Assembly (NCBI RefSeq): GCF_020149765.1
Contig: NZ_CP083809.1
Span: 372,001 to 436,000 of the forward strand
Source of the DNA: Pantoea agglomerans
GTDB lineage: Bacteria; Pseudomonadota; Gammaproteobacteria; Enterobacterales; Enterobacteriaceae
DNA: 64,000 nt
Direction of reading: 5' to 3'
Shown: positions 54,195-64,000 of the stretch, in pieces
Layout: every line of letters starts with the position of its first letter
How positions within the stretch are numbered: position 1 is the first letter of the stretch
Notes under the pieces: model-generated
Database searches by the model: none
Told to the model about the DNA's origin: nothing
Seen by the model: the letters and a program-made list of their open reading frames with translations, nothing else
Program-made: the position numbers and the translations under genes

Positions 54195-54222
54195 AAAAAG
54201 CCGGCCCTGTGCCGGCTTTTTT
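54195..54222 (+). terminator. Terminator of the rpsF-rplI operon
   Basis: A 6-bp GC stem (54200-54205 with 54211-54216), extended by A-T pairs, with a 5-nt loop and six T residues. Flanking As also make it functional for the convergent ytfB gene. Confidence 0.93.
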
Positions 54223-54271
54223 GTTTTTGTCCCTGATGCGTAATGAGCGCCTGAACAGCGCTGCCGCAGGG

Positions 54272-54817
54272 CTACTGCGCGCGGATAAAGCTGCCGTCTG
54301 GCTGACGCGTAAAAAGCACCGGCCCGCTGGCGCCGTCCACGGTCAGTCCCGTCACCACGCCCTGCGCATTCTGTCGAATCTTCACCTGCTGCCCGCTCTG
54401 CAACGCGCTCAGCGGCTGATCGCTGCCCTCTACGCGCGCCATGGCGAACACGTCGCCCACCGGCAGATTATTATCGCGAAACAGCTGCGCCAGCGTCTGA
54501 CCTGAGGCAATGGTGTAGCTGCGCCATTCGCCCTGAGAGTCCGCTTTCGGCGGCTGGGCATTTTGCTGCGGCGCTTTCTGGTCGTAGATCTCCGCCTGCA
54601 TCGGCACCTCTTTTTCGCCGCTCGCCGTTTGCGGACGCTCGACAGGATACTGTGGCGTGCTGGACGGCCACAAAAAGGCCAGCAGCATCACCAGCAGGGC
54701 GATAACAATGCCGCGCCGGTGTGCGGGCGGCAGCGGGGACATCCAGCCAATATTATCCGTATAGTGCCAGACTGTGCTGAGCCAGGCGGGCAAGCGGGAA
54801 GGCGCCTCTGAAGCCAT
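54272..54817 (-). CDS. ytfB: OapA-family cell-envelope protein YtfB
   Basis: YtfB is a single-pass inner-membrane protein with a C-terminal OapA/LysM-like domain that binds glycans and is linked to cell division and to adhesion. The 181-residue form starts at ATG 54817 after GGAGGA and aligns with E. coli from W-H-x-x-D-N through P-L-P-P-x-H-R-R-G-I, followed by the membrane helix (about 38-51), a Pro/Gln-rich linker and the C-terminal domain ending Q-P-D-G-S-F-I-R-A. An upstream ATG (54943) would add 42 Arg-rich residues and cannot be excluded. Confidence 0.85.
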   Translation of the reverse strand: MASEAPSRLPAWLSTVWHYTDNIGWMSPLPPAHRRGIVIALLVMLLAFLWPSSTPQYPVERPQTASGEKEVPMQAEIYDQKAPQQNAQPPKADSQGEWRSYTIASGQTLAQLFRDNNLPVGDVFAMARVEGSDQPLSALQSGQQVKIRQNAQGVVTGLTVDGASGPVLFTRQPDGSFIRAQ

Positions 54818-55160
54818 TCGTGAATCCTCCTCATCGCCAGCGGCGCGCGACGGTTTAACAGGCCGCCAGGCGAAACGTTGGCGCAATGTGCGCAAAGTGC
54901 GTGGCGCGCGCGTCCTGCGGCGTTGTGGGGCGATTTGACCCATGTATCTTCTCTTCTTTCAGTACGCTGGCGAGGTTGTCCTCGTCCAGAGTTATAGTAT
55001 GGGCAATACGGGCGCGACGTGCCTGTCAGCCTTAAGAAATATGACCTGCGTATTGTTTCTGTTTCACCACCAAAAGTCACCTGCGCGGCGTGGGATTTTA
55101 CGCCAGCGGCCCGCGCTGCTATGCTGCCGGTTCAAATTAGCGAAAGAGACAGGTATCAAG
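54818..55160. other. Divergent ytfB-fklB region
   Basis: A 343-base region between divergent genes. It may include an N-terminal extension of ytfB (to 54943). A likely fklB promoter lies at 55097-55125; I see no convincing ytfB promoter. Confidence 0.5.
55097..55125 (+). promoter_or_regulatory. fklB promoter
   Basis: TTTACG (55097-55102), 17-bp spacer and TATGCT (55120-55125), about 36 bases before the fklB start. Confidence 0.6.
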
Positions 55161-55781
55161 ATGACGACCCCTTCATTCGACAGCGTCGAATCACAAGCAA
55201 GTTACGGAATTGGTTTACAGGTTGGCCAGCAGCTGCTCGAGTCCGGTCTGCAGGGACTTCAGCCGGAAGCGCTGCTCGCGGGCCTGCGCGACGCGCTGGA
55301 AGGGAATTCGCCGGCCGTGCCGGTTGACGTCGTGCACCGCGCGCTGCGTGAAGTGCATGAGCGCGCTGAAGGCGTGCGCCGCCAGCGCGTAGAGGCGATG
55401 GCAGCCGAAGGCCAGACGTTCCTGGCGGAGAACGCACAGCGCGAAGGCGTCAACAGCACCGAGTCAGGCCTGCAGTTCAGCGTTATCAAGCAGGGCGACG
55501 GTCCGATCCCGTCACGTCAGGATCGCGTGCGTGTGCACTATACCGGCAAGCTGATCGACGGCACGGTGTTTGACAGCTCGGTTGCGCGCGGCGAACCGGC
55601 AGAATTCCCGGTAACCGGCGTCATCGCGGGCTGGATCGAAGCGCTGACCCTGATGCCGGTCGGTTCGAAGTGGGAACTGACCATTCCGCACAACCTCGCC
55701 TACGGCGAGCGCGGCGCAGGCGCATCGATTCCGCCGTTCAGCACCCTGATTTTTGAAGTTGAGCTGCTGGAAATCCTCTAA
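55161..55781 (+). CDS. fklB: FKBP-type peptidyl-prolyl isomerase FklB (FKBP22)
   Basis: A homodimeric FKBP-type prolyl isomerase. The 206-residue length equals E. coli FklB: an N-terminal helical dimerisation domain (about 1-95) and the FKBP fold with [16 protein letters not shown]-x-E-A-L and A-Y-G-E-R-G. No signal peptide, so cytoplasmic or loosely periplasmic as in E. coli. The longer open frame upstream is not used; AAGAGACAGG lies ahead of ATG 55161. Confidence 0.96.
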   Translation: MTTPSFDSVESQASYGIGLQVGQQLLESGLQGLQPEALLAGLRDALEGNSPAVPVDVVHRALREVHERAEGVRRQRVEAMAAEGQTFLAENAQREGVNSTESGLQFSVIKQGDGPIPSRQDRVRVHYTGKLIDGTVFDSSVARGEPAEFPVTGVIAGWIEALTLMPVGSKWELTIPHNLAYGERGAGASIPPFSTLIFEVELLEIL

Positions 55782-55807
55782 ATCCACGCCCCCTTTCAGC
55801 ACCTGAA

Positions 55808-55832
55808 AGCCAGCCCTCGGGCTGGCTTTTTT
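55808..55832 (+). terminator. fklB terminator
   Basis: A 9-bp stem (55808-55816 with 55819-55827), 2-nt loop and T-run. Lies between the convergent ends of fklB and cpdB and may also stop cpdB transcripts. Confidence 0.88.
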
Positions 55833-55838
55833 ACGCCT

Positions 55839-57782
55839 CTACTTCTGCTGTAAATCGACTTTCCACAGCGCAAAGCCGATCTCATCGCTGCCCTGCGGCT
55901 GCATCGGATAGCGCGCATGGCTGCGAATAAAGGCGGTCGCCTTCTCGCCCGGCGCGGTCTCAAAGCGAATATCGAGCGGCACGCTGCTCTCTATCGGCGC
56001 CAGCTGCCAGTTGTTGTCCGCCTGCGGATGCACTTCGCCCCGTTTTTTCGTCTCGGCGCTGATATAGGCCGCGACCACCGCGCGGTTCTCATCGGGCGAG
56101 GCGAAGGCGATAAAACTGTCGCCGGTGCCGGCGAACTTACCGCCGTAGGCGCGGTAGTTATTGGTGGCCACCAGAAAAGTGGCATGCGGATCGACCGGCT
56201 TGCCCTGCCAGGTGAGGTTTTTAATGCGCGACGCCTCTGGGTGGAGCAGCTGGCATTCGCCGTCGTAGCGGGCCGGCTGGGTAACGTCGATCTGATAGTT
56301 AACGCCGTCGATCACGTCGAAATTGTAGGTGCGGAAATCCCAGTTGATCAGTGACTGGACGTCGCGGCGCTGCGGATCGATCTGATTAAACTGGCCCGCG
56401 GAGCACTCCAGCCACTCTTTCACCTGGGCGCCGCTGACCTTCATTACCACCAGCGTATTGGGGTAGAGATAGAGATCGGCGGCGTTGCGGAAGGTGAGGT
56501 CGCCTTTCTCTACCTCGGTATAGCTGGCGGGATCGTTTTTACGCCCGCCCGCTTTAAAGGGCGCGGCGGCGGAGAGCACCGGCAAATGACCCAGATCGGG
56601 ATCGCCCTGAATAAAATGCTCTACGTAGGCGCGCTGGGCATTATTGACGATCTGCACCGTTGGATCGTCCTGCACCAGCGAAAGATAGCTGTACATTACG
56701 TCCGCCGACCTGCCGATCGGCTTCGCTACAAACTCGCGCGTGGCGCGGTGATCCTCCGCCAGCACCTTCACCAGCGCCGGATCTTCCGCCGCCAGCGACT
56801 TTTTCTGCGCTGCATCGTAGATCGGTCGCGCTTCTGCCTTGCGATCGCTGACCTGCCAGCGGCCAGCTTCATTGGTCAGCACCAGATCGACCACGCCGAG
56901 ATGATCGCCCCACATGCCGGGCATCACCGCCGCGACGCCGTTCAGCGTTCCTTTGGCGATATCGGCCCCTTTGACTGCGGCGAACTCCTTGCTGGGGAAG
57001 ACGGCGTGCGCGTGGCCAAAAAGAATGGCATCAATGCCCGCCACCTGGCTCAGGTAGTAAACCGAGTTTTCCGCCATCGCATGATAGGGCTCGCTGCTGA
57101 GGCCGGAGTGGGGGATGGCGACCACCAGATCTGCGCCCTGGGCGCGCATCTGCGGCACATAGCGTCGTGCGGTTTCGGTAATATCTTCGACGCGCACTTT
57201 GCCCTGCAGGTTGGCTTTATCCCACACCATAATTTGCGGCGGCGCGAAGCCGATAAAACCGATCTTCAGCCGCTGCGTTTTGCCGTCGCGATCCGTCACC
57301 TCAACCGGCTTGATCAGCCAGGGCGTAAACATCGGCCTGTTGGTCTGGAGATCGATAATATTGGCGTTTACGTAGGGGAAACGCGCGCCGGCCAGCGCTT
57401 TGCGCAGGTAGGGCAGCCCGTAGTTGAATTCATGGTTGCCGAGGTTGCCAACGCTGTAGTCCAGCGTATTCATCGCTTTGTAGACCGGATGGATCTCTCC
57501 CTGCTGCAGCCCCTTCGCCGCCATATAGTCGCCCAGCGGGCTGCCCTGGATAATATCGCCGTTATCCACCAGCACGCTGTTTTTTACCTCCTGACGCGCG
57601 GCATGGATCAGCGACGCGGTGCGCACCAGCCCGAACTTCTCGGTCGGCGTATCTTTGTAGTAGTCGAAATCCATCATGTTGCTGTGCAGATCGGTGGTTT
57701 CCAGCAGACGAAGATCGACGGTGGCGGCGTGAAGAGCCGTTGAGAGACTCAGCGCCAGAAGGGTCATAGTGGGTTTAAACAT
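55839..57782 (-). CDS. cpdB: 2',3'-cyclic-nucleotide 2'-phosphodiesterase/3'-nucleotidase CpdB
   Basis: CpdB is a periplasmic enzyme that opens 2',3'-cyclic nucleotides and then removes the 3'-phosphate, for nucleotide salvage. The 647-residue length equals E. coli CpdB. It has a signal peptide (cleavage about residue 19), the metallophosphoesterase domain with [24 protein letters not shown] and G-H-A-H, and a C-terminal 5'-nucleotidase domain. It diverges from cysQ. Confidence 0.97.
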   Translation of the reverse strand: MFKPTMTLLALSLSTALHAATVDLRLLETTDLHSNMMDFDYYKDTPTEKFGLVRTASLIHAARQEVKNSVLVDNGDIIQGSPLGDYMAAKGLQQGEIHPVYKAMNTLDYSVGNLGNHEFNYGLPYLRKALAGARFPYVNANIIDLQTNRPMFTPWLIKPVEVTDRDGKTQRLKIGFIGFAPPQIMVWDKANLQGKVRVEDITETARRYVPQMRAQGADLVVAIPHSGLSSEPYHAMAENSVYYLSQVAGIDAILFGHAHAVFPSKEFAAVKGADIAKGTLNGVAAVMPGMWGDHLGVVDLVLTNEAGRWQVSDRKAEARPIYDAAQKKSLAAEDPALVKVLAEDHRATREFVAKPIGRSADVMYSYLSLVQDDPTVQIVNNAQRAYVEHFIQGDPDLGHLPVLSAAAPFKAGGRKNDPASYTEVEKGDLTFRNAADLYLYPNTLVVMKVSGAQVKEWLECSAGQFNQIDPQRRDVQSLINWDFRTYNFDVIDGVNYQIDVTQPARYDGECQLLHPEASRIKNLTWQGKPVDPHATFLVATNNYRAYGGKFAGTGDSFIAFASPDENRAVVAAYISAETKKRGEVHPQADNNWQLAPIESSVPLDIRFETAPGEKATAFIRSHARYPMQPQGSDEIGFALWKVDLQQK

Positions 57783-57936
57783 GCCTGTTCCTGCTGCAAA
57801 AAGTTAAGGCTCTCAAATTAATGTAAAAGAATGATGATGTGTCAGAGGATTACGTGATGGGTTTAACATTTTGCGCGATGAAAAGGGGGAAGACAGCGCG
57901 GCATAGCGGCGGCTCGCAATCTATGGTATTGATATT

Positions 57937-57958
57937 GTTAAACTATTGAGAGTTTAAC
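57937..57958. repeat. Palindrome upstream of cysQ
   Basis: Perfect 8-bp arms (57937-57944 and 57951-57958) with a 6-bp centre, in the cpdB-cysQ divergent region about 100 bases before cysQ. It looks like a dimeric repressor or activator operator; no regulator is identified. Confidence 0.6.
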
Positions 57959-58054
57959 GCCCGGAGGCCCGGGCGGAAGCGCAGTAGCTGCTAAAATTTA
58001 ACCGATGTAGCGCACGATAACGTCGTGCGGCTGCCACCGAAAAGGAGGTAAAAA

Positions 58055-58795
58055 ATGTTAGAGCAAATTTGCCAGCTGGCGCGCGCAGCGGGCAACGCGA
58101 TCATGCTGATTTATGAAAAGGAGACGCCGGTAGACGTTTCCCGCAAATCCGACGACTCCCCGGTGACCGCTGCGGATATTGCCGCGCACGATATTATTCT
58201 GCAGGGGCTTAAGCAGCTGACGCCGGAGGTGCCGATACTGTCGGAAGAGGATCCGCCTTCCTGGAGCGAGCGCCAGCAGTGGCAGCGCTACTGGCTGGTC
58301 GATCCGCTCGACGGCACCAAAGAGTTTATCAAGCGCAACGGTGAGTTTACCGTCAATATCGCGCTCATCGATCAGGGCAAGCCGGTGCTGGGCGTAGTGT
58401 ACGCGCCAGCGCTCGGGGTGCTTTACTCCGCCGCGGAGGGCAAAGCCTGGAAAGAAGAGGGCGGCAACAAGCGGGCAATCCACGTGCAGGAGGCGCGGCC
58501 GCCGCTGGTGGTGGTAAGCCGTTCGCACGCCGACGAGGAGCTGAAAGAGTACCTCAAGCAGCTGGGCGAACATCAGACCGTTGCTATCGGCTCTTCGCTG
58601 AAGTTCTGCCTGGTGGCGGAGGGCAAAGCGCAGCTCTATCCGCGCTTTGGGCCGACTAACATCTGGGATACCGGCGCAGGGCACGCCGTCGCCGTGGCGG
58701 CCGGCGCACACGTCCACGACTGGAAAGGCAAGACCCTGGACTACGCGCCGCGTGAGTCTTTCCTCAATCCTGGCTTTCGCGTCTCACTGTTCTGA
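58055..58795 (+). CDS. cysQ: 3'(2'),5'-bisphosphate nucleotidase CysQ
   Basis: CysQ hydrolyses 3'-phosphoadenosine 5'-phosphate to AMP, clearing the by-product of sulfate assimilation and acyl-carrier-protein maturation. The 246-residue length equals E. coli CysQ, with lithium-sensitive phosphatase motifs D-P-L-D-G-T-K-E-F and [18 protein letters not shown] precedes the start. Divergent from cpdB, convergent with ytfJ. Confidence 0.97.
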   Translation: MLEQICQLARAAGNAIMLIYEKETPVDVSRKSDDSPVTAADIAAHDIILQGLKQLTPEVPILSEEDPPSWSERQQWQRYWLVDPLDGTKEFIKRNGEFTVNIALIDQGKPVLGVVYAPALGVLYSAAEGKAWKEEGGNKRAIHVQEARPPLVVVSRSHADEELKEYLKQLGEHQTVAIGSSLKFCLVAEGKAQLYPRFGPTNIWDTGAGHAVAVAAGAHVHDWKGKTLDYAPRESFLNPGFRVSLF

Positions 58796-58828
58796 TCGCT
58801 GCGGGGGGCAGTCGCCTCCCGCTTTCCC

Positions 58829-59383
58829 TCAGGATTTAAGCAGCGTTCGCACCAGGCTAATCACCTGCATAACTTCCTCCTGCGTCAGCGCGCCATCTTT
58901 AACGAAGCGCACGCGGCCGCTCTTATCCAGCACCACAATCACCGACCCGGCGTCCGCCAGCTGCCAGGCGTGCTTTACGTTGCCTTTGCTGTCGACGATA
59001 AACTGCGACCAGGGATACTGCTTTTTATTGCTCTCGATACTGCTGCGCACAAACATCCCGGTGCCGGGAATGGCGTCGTCGGTGTTAACGATGGTGGTGG
59101 TCTGATAGCGATCCTGTGGGAAGGCGGCGGCTTTGATCGCCTCAATCACGGCGGCATTCATCTCTTTGGCAGATGAGCGCCCGGCGATGTGCTGGATCAC
59201 GCGCACCTTGCCGGCGAGCTGCGCGCTGTTCCAGCGCTGATAGTGGAAATCATCCTGCTGATAGAGCAGTTCACCTTTGTCGTTAACGCCAACCGCAGGG
59301 ACGCGCTGGTCTTGTTTCAGGCTATGGGCAAAAACCGCGCCGGGCAAAAGAATCAGCGCAAACAGGGCACAGGCGAGTCGCAT
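58829..59383 (-). CDS. ytfJ: Periplasmic thioredoxin-fold protein YtfJ
   Basis: A 184-residue periplasmic protein with a signal peptide (about 1-19) and a thioredoxin-like fold, homologous to E. coli YtfJ, of unknown function. Conserved stretches are T-T-I-V-N-T-D-D-A-I-P-G and Y-P-W-S-Q-F-I-V-D. It has no C-x-x-C pair, so thiol oxidoreduction is unlikely. ATG 59383 follows AAGGAG; the longer frame is not used. Confidence 0.93.
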   Translation of the reverse strand: MRLACALFALILLPGAVFAHSLKQDQRVPAVGVNDKGELLYQQDDFHYQRWNSAQLAGKVRVIQHIAGRSSAKEMNAAVIEAIKAAAFPQDRYQTTTIVNTDDAIPGTGMFVRSSIESNKKQYPWSQFIVDSKGNVKHAWQLADAGSVIVVLDKSGRVRFVKDGALTQEEVMQVISLVRTLLKS

Positions 59384-59698
59384 TGTCAGTCTCCTTAGTG
59401 ATCGGACCAGTTGGTCATTTTTCTGCAATAGTAAGCAGGGATGATGCGCCTGTCTTGTTAAGGTGTCAGGTTTGCTATTCATGCCACAATTTCTTAACAA
59501 GTTTGGATTTATACTGTGTTGGTAGAGCGACATAACAGACTATTCTGTAATGATGTGTCAATTCAGTAAAAAAGTTCAGTTTTCGGAACATTACCACGGT
59601 GGTGTGTTCTATAGTTTACCAGCACTTTGCGCTTCATGGGCTCGTACCGAACTTGGCAACGGCGAAGCGTATTTATAAATGTACAGGAGTTAAGCAGC
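59384..59698. other. ytfJ-ytfK divergent region
   Basis: A 315-base AT-rich region without a gene. A perfect 9-bp inverted repeat (59454-59462 with 59493-59501) is followed by a perfect -10 TATACT at 59510-59515, pointing to ytfK. In E. coli ytfK is PhoB-regulated; no clear Pho box was found by eye. Confidence 0.6.
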
Positions 59699-59905
59699 AT
59701 GAAGATCTTCCAGCGCTATAATCCACTGCAAATAGCGAAATACGTAAAAACGCTGTTCAAAGGAAGGATGTATATCAAGGACGTTGGCGCGTTCGAGTTC
59801 GACAAAGGAAAAGTGTTGATCCCGCGCGTTAAGGACATACAGCATCTGAGCGTGATGTCCGAAATTAACCGTCAGGTTCTGCGCCTTCAGGCGGAGTTCA
59901 ACTGA
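59699..59905 (+). CDS. ytfK: Stringent-response modulator YtfK
   Basis: YtfK is a 68-residue protein that binds SpoT and pushes it towards (p)ppGpp synthesis during phosphate and fatty-acid starvation. The product matches E. coli YtfK over its whole length ([11 protein letters not shown] and [10 protein letters not shown]). Start preceded by AGGAG. Convergent with paeA across a shared terminator. Confidence 0.97.
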   Translation: MKIFQRYNPLQIAKYVKTLFKGRMYIKDVGAFEFDKGKVLIPRVKDIQHLSVMSEINRQVLRLQAEFN

Positions 59906-59928
59906 CAAAAAGGGCGCCGATGGCGCCC
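59906..59928. terminator. Bidirectional terminator ytfK/paeA
   Basis: A 7-bp stem (59912-59918 with 59922-59928) and 3-nt loop with five As before it, giving T5 for paeA transcripts on the minus strand; on the plus strand it is followed by a weaker TGATTTTC. Confidence 0.88.
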
Positions 59929-59937
59929 TCTGATTTT

Positions 59938-61266
59938 CTACTCTTCAGCTTCCGTGGCCTTCGCCACATTCAGCACCGGCGGACGATCGTCAATCCGCGT
60001 CACCAGCAGCTGATCGATACGATAACTGTCGATATCCACCACTTCGAACTTAAATCCGGCGAACTTAACGAAATCGGTACGCTTGGGGATCTTGCGCAGC
60101 ATATACATCATAAAGCCGCCGATGGTTTCGTAGTTGCCCGACTGGGGAAACTCGTCGATATGCAGCACGCGCATCACATCGTCGATCGGCGTGCCGCCCT
60201 CGACCAGCCAGGAGTTCTCGTCGCGCGCCACGATCTGCTCTTCCAGCCCCTGGCCCACCAAATCGCCCATTAGCGTGGTCATAACGTCGTTAAGGGTGAT
60301 AATGCCTACCACCAGCGCGTATTCGTTCATGATCACCGCGAAGTCTTCGCCTGCGGTTTTAAAGCTTTCCAGCGCTTCAGAGAGCGTCAGCGTATCCGGT
60401 ACGATCAGCGCCGAGCGGATCTGCACGCCGCTGTTGAGCGCCATGCTTTGATTGCCCAGCACGCGCAGCAGTAGCTCTTTGGAATCGACATAGCCGACGA
60501 TATGGTCGATATCGCCGTCGCACACCAGAAACTTGGAGTGCGGATGCTGGGCGATTTTGGTTTTCAGCGTGGTTTCGTCTTCGCGCAGATCGAACCAGAC
60601 CACGTTTTCACGGGAGGTCATTGATGAGGGCACGGTGCGCGACTCCAGCTCAAAAACGTTTTCGATCAGCTCGTGCTCCTGCTTACGCAGTACGCCCGCC
60701 AGCGCGCCCGCCTCAACCACCGCGTAGATATCGTCGGAGGTGATATCGTCCTTACGCACCATCGGCAGCTTAAAGACGCGGAAAAAGACGTTCGCCAGGC
60801 CGTTGAACAGCCAGACCAGCGGGCTAAACACCAGCAGGCAGAAGCGCATGGGGTTGATAATGCGCAGCGCCACCACTTCCGGCGCGATCATGCCGACGCG
60901 CTTCGGCGTCAGATCGGCGAACAGAATAAAGAAGCTGGTGACGATGATAAAGGAGCAGATAAAGCTGAGCTGGTCGGCAAGCGCCGGCTCCATAAAGCGG
61001 CTGAAAAGGCTGCTGAAGGCGGGGGAGAAGGCGGCGTCGCCGACGATACCGCCGAGGATAGCGACCGCGTTCAGGCCGATCTGCACCACGGTAAAGAAGG
61101 TGCCGGGTGTCTCCTGCATCTTCAGCACGCGCTGCGCGTTGATATTGCCTTCATCGGCCAGCAGTTTGAGTTTGATCTTGCGGGCGGCCGCCAGCGAGAT
61201 TTCCGAGAGAGAGAAAAAGGCGCTGATCACGATCAGCAACAATATGACAAGCAAGCTATCTAACAT
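59938..61266 (-). CDS. paeA: Polyamine export protein PaeA (YtfL)
   Basis: PaeA is an inner-membrane exporter of cadaverine and putrescine needed in stationary phase. The 442-residue protein has the N-terminal CNNM/DUF21 transmembrane domain (about 1-200, with S-E-I-S-L-A-A-A-R), two CBS domains (about 215-335) and a CorC/HlyC domain at the C-terminus (I-D-D-V-M-R-V). E. coli PaeA is 447 residues. In E. coli msrA separates this gene from tamA; here it does not. Confidence 0.95.
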   Translation of the reverse strand: MLDSLLVILLLIVISAFFSLSEISLAAARKIKLKLLADEGNINAQRVLKMQETPGTFFTVVQIGLNAVAILGGIVGDAAFSPAFSSLFSRFMEPALADQLSFICSFIIVTSFFILFADLTPKRVGMIAPEVVALRIINPMRFCLLVFSPLVWLFNGLANVFFRVFKLPMVRKDDITSDDIYAVVEAGALAGVLRKQEHELIENVFELESRTVPSSMTSRENVVWFDLREDETTLKTKIAQHPHSKFLVCDGDIDHIVGYVDSKELLLRVLGNQSMALNSGVQIRSALIVPDTLTLSEALESFKTAGEDFAVIMNEYALVVGIITLNDVMTTLMGDLVGQGLEEQIVARDENSWLVEGGTPIDDVMRVLHIDEFPQSGNYETIGGFMMYMLRKIPKRTDFVKFAGFKFEVVDIDSYRIDQLLVTRIDDRPPVLNVAKATEAEE

Positions 61267-61712
61267 AGGGTTTCCAAAGGGTTATCCACTTGTCATTTTT
61301 GGCCTGGGCAGCGCACGTAAAGGGCGTACCGATTGTACTCACCTCGTAGTCTGGGCTGTCCGTGCCAAAAATGTCTGCGCCTTATCGACGCTGCGAAGCA
61401 GCGCCGGGGCAGAAATAGAGCAGGCGAGGCCTGCGCCGCTGATTATAGCAGCAGCGCCCTCAACGCCGCCAGAGTTCACCGCAACGCCGTTGCTTCAGAT
61501 TTATCCGAGTGGCGTGCGCATTTGCTGCACAGCGGTTGTATCAATCCGGCCATTTGCTGACAATAGGGCGCTATTTGGCTTAGTTACCGTTTTTTTCGCC
61601 GCCGCAGGCCGCTTTATGCGGCTATGATGATGACTGCACCGCTGCGATTTTCTTATCCAGGGATATATCACGCCCCGCGGAATTGGGGTCGGCATGATTA
61701 ACAGGAGTACGC
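61267..61712. other. paeA-tamA divergent region, no msrA
   Basis: A 446-base region with no recognisable gene in any frame. The msrA gene of E. coli, which sits here, is absent and I see no remnant of its G-C-F-W-G motif. A 10-bp inverted repeat (61294-61303 with 61364-61373) bounds an 80-bp segment of unknown nature. The tamA promoter was not placed. Confidence 0.6.
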
Positions 61713-63452
61713 GTGCCACGAATTCATGTCTGTTTTATGACCTGCCTGCTGGCCGCCGCGCCGGTCGCTGAGGCAGCGAAAGTGCGCCTTGAAGTACAAG
61801 GCTTAACCGGGGATCTCAACAAGAACGTGCGTGCTCGCCTCTCGACCATCAGCGCCGATGAGGTGTCGAACGATGGTCGCTTTCGCGCGCGCGTTTCAGA
61901 GGCTATCGAGCAGGGCCTTAAAGCGCTCGGCTACTACGAGCCCGATATCGATTTTGAAGCGCGTCCCGCGCCGCCCCAGGGCGGACGGCCGGTGCTTATC
62001 GCCCACGTTAAACCCGGCGAGCCGGTTAAAATCGCGGGCAGCACCATCGTGCTTGAAGGTGACGCGCTGCGCGATCCCGACTATCAGGCCTGGGTGAAAG
62101 AGGGCACGCCGAAAAAAGGGCGGCAGCTCAATCACGGCGAGTATGAAAAATTTAAAAGCGGCTTCTCGAACCTGGCGCTGCGCAACGGCTATTTTGACGG
62201 CGACTTTAAAAAGAGCCAGCTCGGCGTCTCCGTCGAGCGGCGCGAGGCCTTCTGGGATATCGACTACGACAGTGGCCAGCGCTACCGCTTCGGCGACGTC
62301 AGCTTTTCTGGATCGCAGATCCGCGAAGAGTATCTGGAAAACCTCGTTCCCTTTAAAAAAGGCGACTACTACAGCTCGCGCGAGCTTGCCGAGCTGAACC
62401 GGCGTCTTTCGGCCACCGGCTGGTTTAACTCCGTGGTGGTCGCGCCGGAATTCGCGCAGGGGCGGAAAACCAAAGTGCTGCCGCTTAACGCCGCCGTCAC
62501 GCCGCGCACCGAAAACACCATCGAAACCGGGGTCGGCTACTCCACCGACGTTGGGCCGCGCCTGAAGGCGACGTGGAAAAAGCCCTGGGTTAACGACAGC
62601 GGCCACAGCATGGCGGCCAGCGCCTATCTCTCCGCGCCGGAGCAGCAGCTCGACCTGAGCTACAAAGTGCCGCTGCTGAAAAGCCCGCTGGAGCAGTATT
62701 ACATCTTTTCCGGCGGCCTGAAGCGCACCGATCTGAACGACACCAAAGCCGACACCACCACGCTCGGCCTGTCGCGCTACTGGGAAAACAGCACCGGCTG
62801 GCAGAAAGCGGTCAACCTGAAGTGGAGCCTCGATCACTTTACCCAGGGCAGCGTGACCAACACCACCATGCTGCTCTATCCCGGCGTCAGCCTGAACCGC
62901 ACCCGCTCGCGCGGCGGCCTGATGCCGACCTGGGGCGATTCGCAGCGCTACTCTGTGGACGTCTCCGACACCACCTGGGGTTCGGACGTCGACTTCCTGA
63001 TTCTGCAGGCGCAGAACGTCTGGATCCGCACGCTGGCGGATAAGCACCGCTTTGTTGCGCGCGGCAACCTCGGCTGGATTGAAACCAACAATTTTGAAAA
63101 AGTGCCGCCGGATCTGCGCTTCTTCGCCGGCGGCGATCGCAGCATTCGCGGCTACAAATATAAAGATATTTCTCCGCGCGACGAAGACGGCAAGCTGACC
63201 GGCGCCTCAAAACTCGCCACCGGCTCGCTGGAATATCAGTACAACGTTACCGGGAAATGGTGGGGCGCGGCCTTTATCGACTCGGGCGAGGCGGTCAACG
63301 ACATCAAACAGAGCAATTTCAAAACCGGCGCGGGCTTCGGCGTGCGCTGGGCGTCGCCGGTCGGGCCGATCAAACTGGATATCGCCCGGCCAATCGGCGA
63401 CAGCGAGGAGCATGGTTTGCAATTCTATATTGGACTGGGGCCTGAACTATGA
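61713..63452 (+). CDS. tamA: Translocation and assembly module outer-membrane protein TamA
   Basis: TamA is a 16-stranded Omp85-family barrel that works with TamB in outer-membrane protein and lipid homeostasis. The 579-residue protein has a signal peptide (about 1-21), three POTRA domains (about 22-265) and a C-terminal barrel with the signature [16 protein letters not shown] 61713 after AGGAG gives near-identical length to E. coli (577). The stop overlaps the tamB start (ATGA). Confidence 0.97.
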   Translation: MPRIHVCFMTCLLAAAPVAEAAKVRLEVQGLTGDLNKNVRARLSTISADEVSNDGRFRARVSEAIEQGLKALGYYEPDIDFEARPAPPQGGRPVLIAHVKPGEPVKIAGSTIVLEGDALRDPDYQAWVKEGTPKKGRQLNHGEYEKFKSGFSNLALRNGYFDGDFKKSQLGVSVERREAFWDIDYDSGQRYRFGDVSFSGSQIREEYLENLVPFKKGDYYSSRELAELNRRLSATGWFNSVVVAPEFAQGRKTKVLPLNAAVTPRTENTIETGVGYSTDVGPRLKATWKKPWVNDSGHSMAASAYLSAPEQQLDLSYKVPLLKSPLEQYYIFSGGLKRTDLNDTKADTTTLGLSRYWENSTGWQKAVNLKWSLDHFTQGSVTNTTMLLYPGVSLNRTRSRGGLMPTWGDSQRYSVDVSDTTWGSDVDFLILQAQNVWIRTLADKHRFVARGNLGWIETNNFEKVPPDLRFFAGGDRSIRGYKYKDISPRDEDGKLTGASKLATGSLEYQYNVTGKWWGAAFIDSGEAVNDIKQSNFKTGAGFGVRWASPVGPIKLDIARPIGDSEEHGLQFYIGLGPEL

Positions 63453-64000
63453 AGCTGTGGAAAAAGGTCCTGATCGGCATTGTTATTTTTCTGGTCGTGC
63501 TGCTGGGCGGCGTGGCGTTTTTAATCGGCACCACGCCGGGTTTACATCTGGTGCTGAACGGCGCGGCGCGCTGGGTGCCGGGCTTATCGATCAAGCAGGT
63601 GGAGGGCGGCTGGCGTAACCTGACCATCAGCGGGCTGCGCTATGAGATGCCCGGCGTCAACGTCGATGCCGGCAGCTTTCATCTGGCGGTGGATCTCAAC
63701 TGCCTGCTGCACTCCTCGGTGTGCGTTAACGATATCGCGCTGAAAGATGTCAGCGTGGTAGTCGATAGCAAAAAGATGGCGCCAGCGCAGGAGGCGCCGC
63801 CGGAAGAGGAGAGCGGCGGCGGCGATCTCAGCACGCCTTATCCGATTACGCTGCGCCATCTCGGCCTGCATAATATCAACGTAAAAATTGACGACACCGC
63901 TATCTCCCTGCTCGACTTCACCACCGGCCTGCAGTGGCAGGATCGCGCGCTGACGCTCAATCCAACCCATATCCAGAGCCTGCTGGTGGCGCTGCCGAAA
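63449..64000 (+). CDS. tamB: TamB, N-terminal part (cut by window end)
   Basis: TamB is the large AsmA-like inner-membrane-anchored partner of TamA. Only the first 184 residues lie in the window: an N-terminal membrane anchor (about 5-27) and the start of the beta-rich periplasmic groove. It overlaps tamA by four bases, so translation is coupled. Functionally related to YhdP at the other end of the window. Confidence 0.96.
   Translation, partial: MKLWKKVLIGIVIFLVVLLGGVAFLIGTTPGLHLVLNGAARWVPGLSIKQVEGGWRNLTISGLRYEMPGVNVDAGSFHLAVDLNCLLHSSVCVNDIALKDVSVVVDSKKMAPAQEAPPEEESGGGDLSTPYPITLRHLGLHNINVKIDDTAISLLDFTTGLQWQDRALTLNPTHIQSLLVALPK

Overview
The window is a chromosomal segment of a high-GC member of the Enterobacterales. 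Gene content, protein similarity to Escherichia coli products and the presence of ERIC repeats point to the Erwiniaceae (Pantoea, Mixta or Erwinia-like); the genus is an inference from memory of family sequences, not a computed result. Almost all genes are intact core genes in enterobacterial order. I see no prophage, insertion sequence, integrase or CRISPR array.

Region 1 (about 1-22.5 kb) corresponds to the E. coli csrD-to-mdh neighbourhood: csrD, the rod-shape operon mreBCD, yhdE (maf), rng, the envelope protein yhdP, the protease subunit tldD, the aaeR regulator divergent from the aaeXAB hydroxylated aromatic acid efflux operon, a GabD-like aldehyde dehydrogenase not found here in E. coli, yhcO, three consecutive small secreted DUF1471 proteins, argR with its own ARG boxes, and mdh.

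Region 2 (about 22.6-64 kb) corresponds to a different part of the E. coli map (around 94-96 min): mscM-psd, rsgA, orn, three identical tRNA-Gly(GCC) genes followed by a cluster of DnaA boxes in the position of datA, queG divergent from nnr-tsaE-amiB-mutL-miaA-hfq-hflX-hflK-hflC, then yjeT, purA, nsrR-rnr-rlmB, aidB, bsmA, a chemoreceptor, yjfP, the rpsF-priB-rpsR-rplI ribosomal operon, ytfB, fklB, cpdB, cysQ, ytfJ, ytfK, paeA (ytfL), tamA and the start of tamB. The junction between the two regions, between mdh and mscM, is therefore a rearrangement point relative to E. coli.

Functionally the window covers cell shape and peptidoglycan (mreBCD, amiB, ytfB), RNA turnover and processing (csrD, rng, orn, rnr, hfq), translation and its modification (rsgA, tsaE, miaA, queG, rlmB, rpsF, rpsR, rplI), envelope lipid and protein assembly (yhdP, psd, mscM, tamA, tamB), metabolite repair and salvage (nnr, yhdE, cpdB, cysQ), and stress responses (nsrR, aidB, bsmA, ytfK). 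The most interesting non-coding structures are the datA-like DnaA box cluster (29.2-29.5 kb), a 120-bp-period ERIC array between hflX and hflK (38.96-39.27 kb), and several strong hairpins in operon gaps (mreB-mreC, rnr-rlmB). I found no convincing wholly new system; the best novel candidates are a 42-residue Cys-rich reading frame upstream of mdh, a 68-residue exported protein near rpsF, and an NsrR with unusual cysteine spacing.
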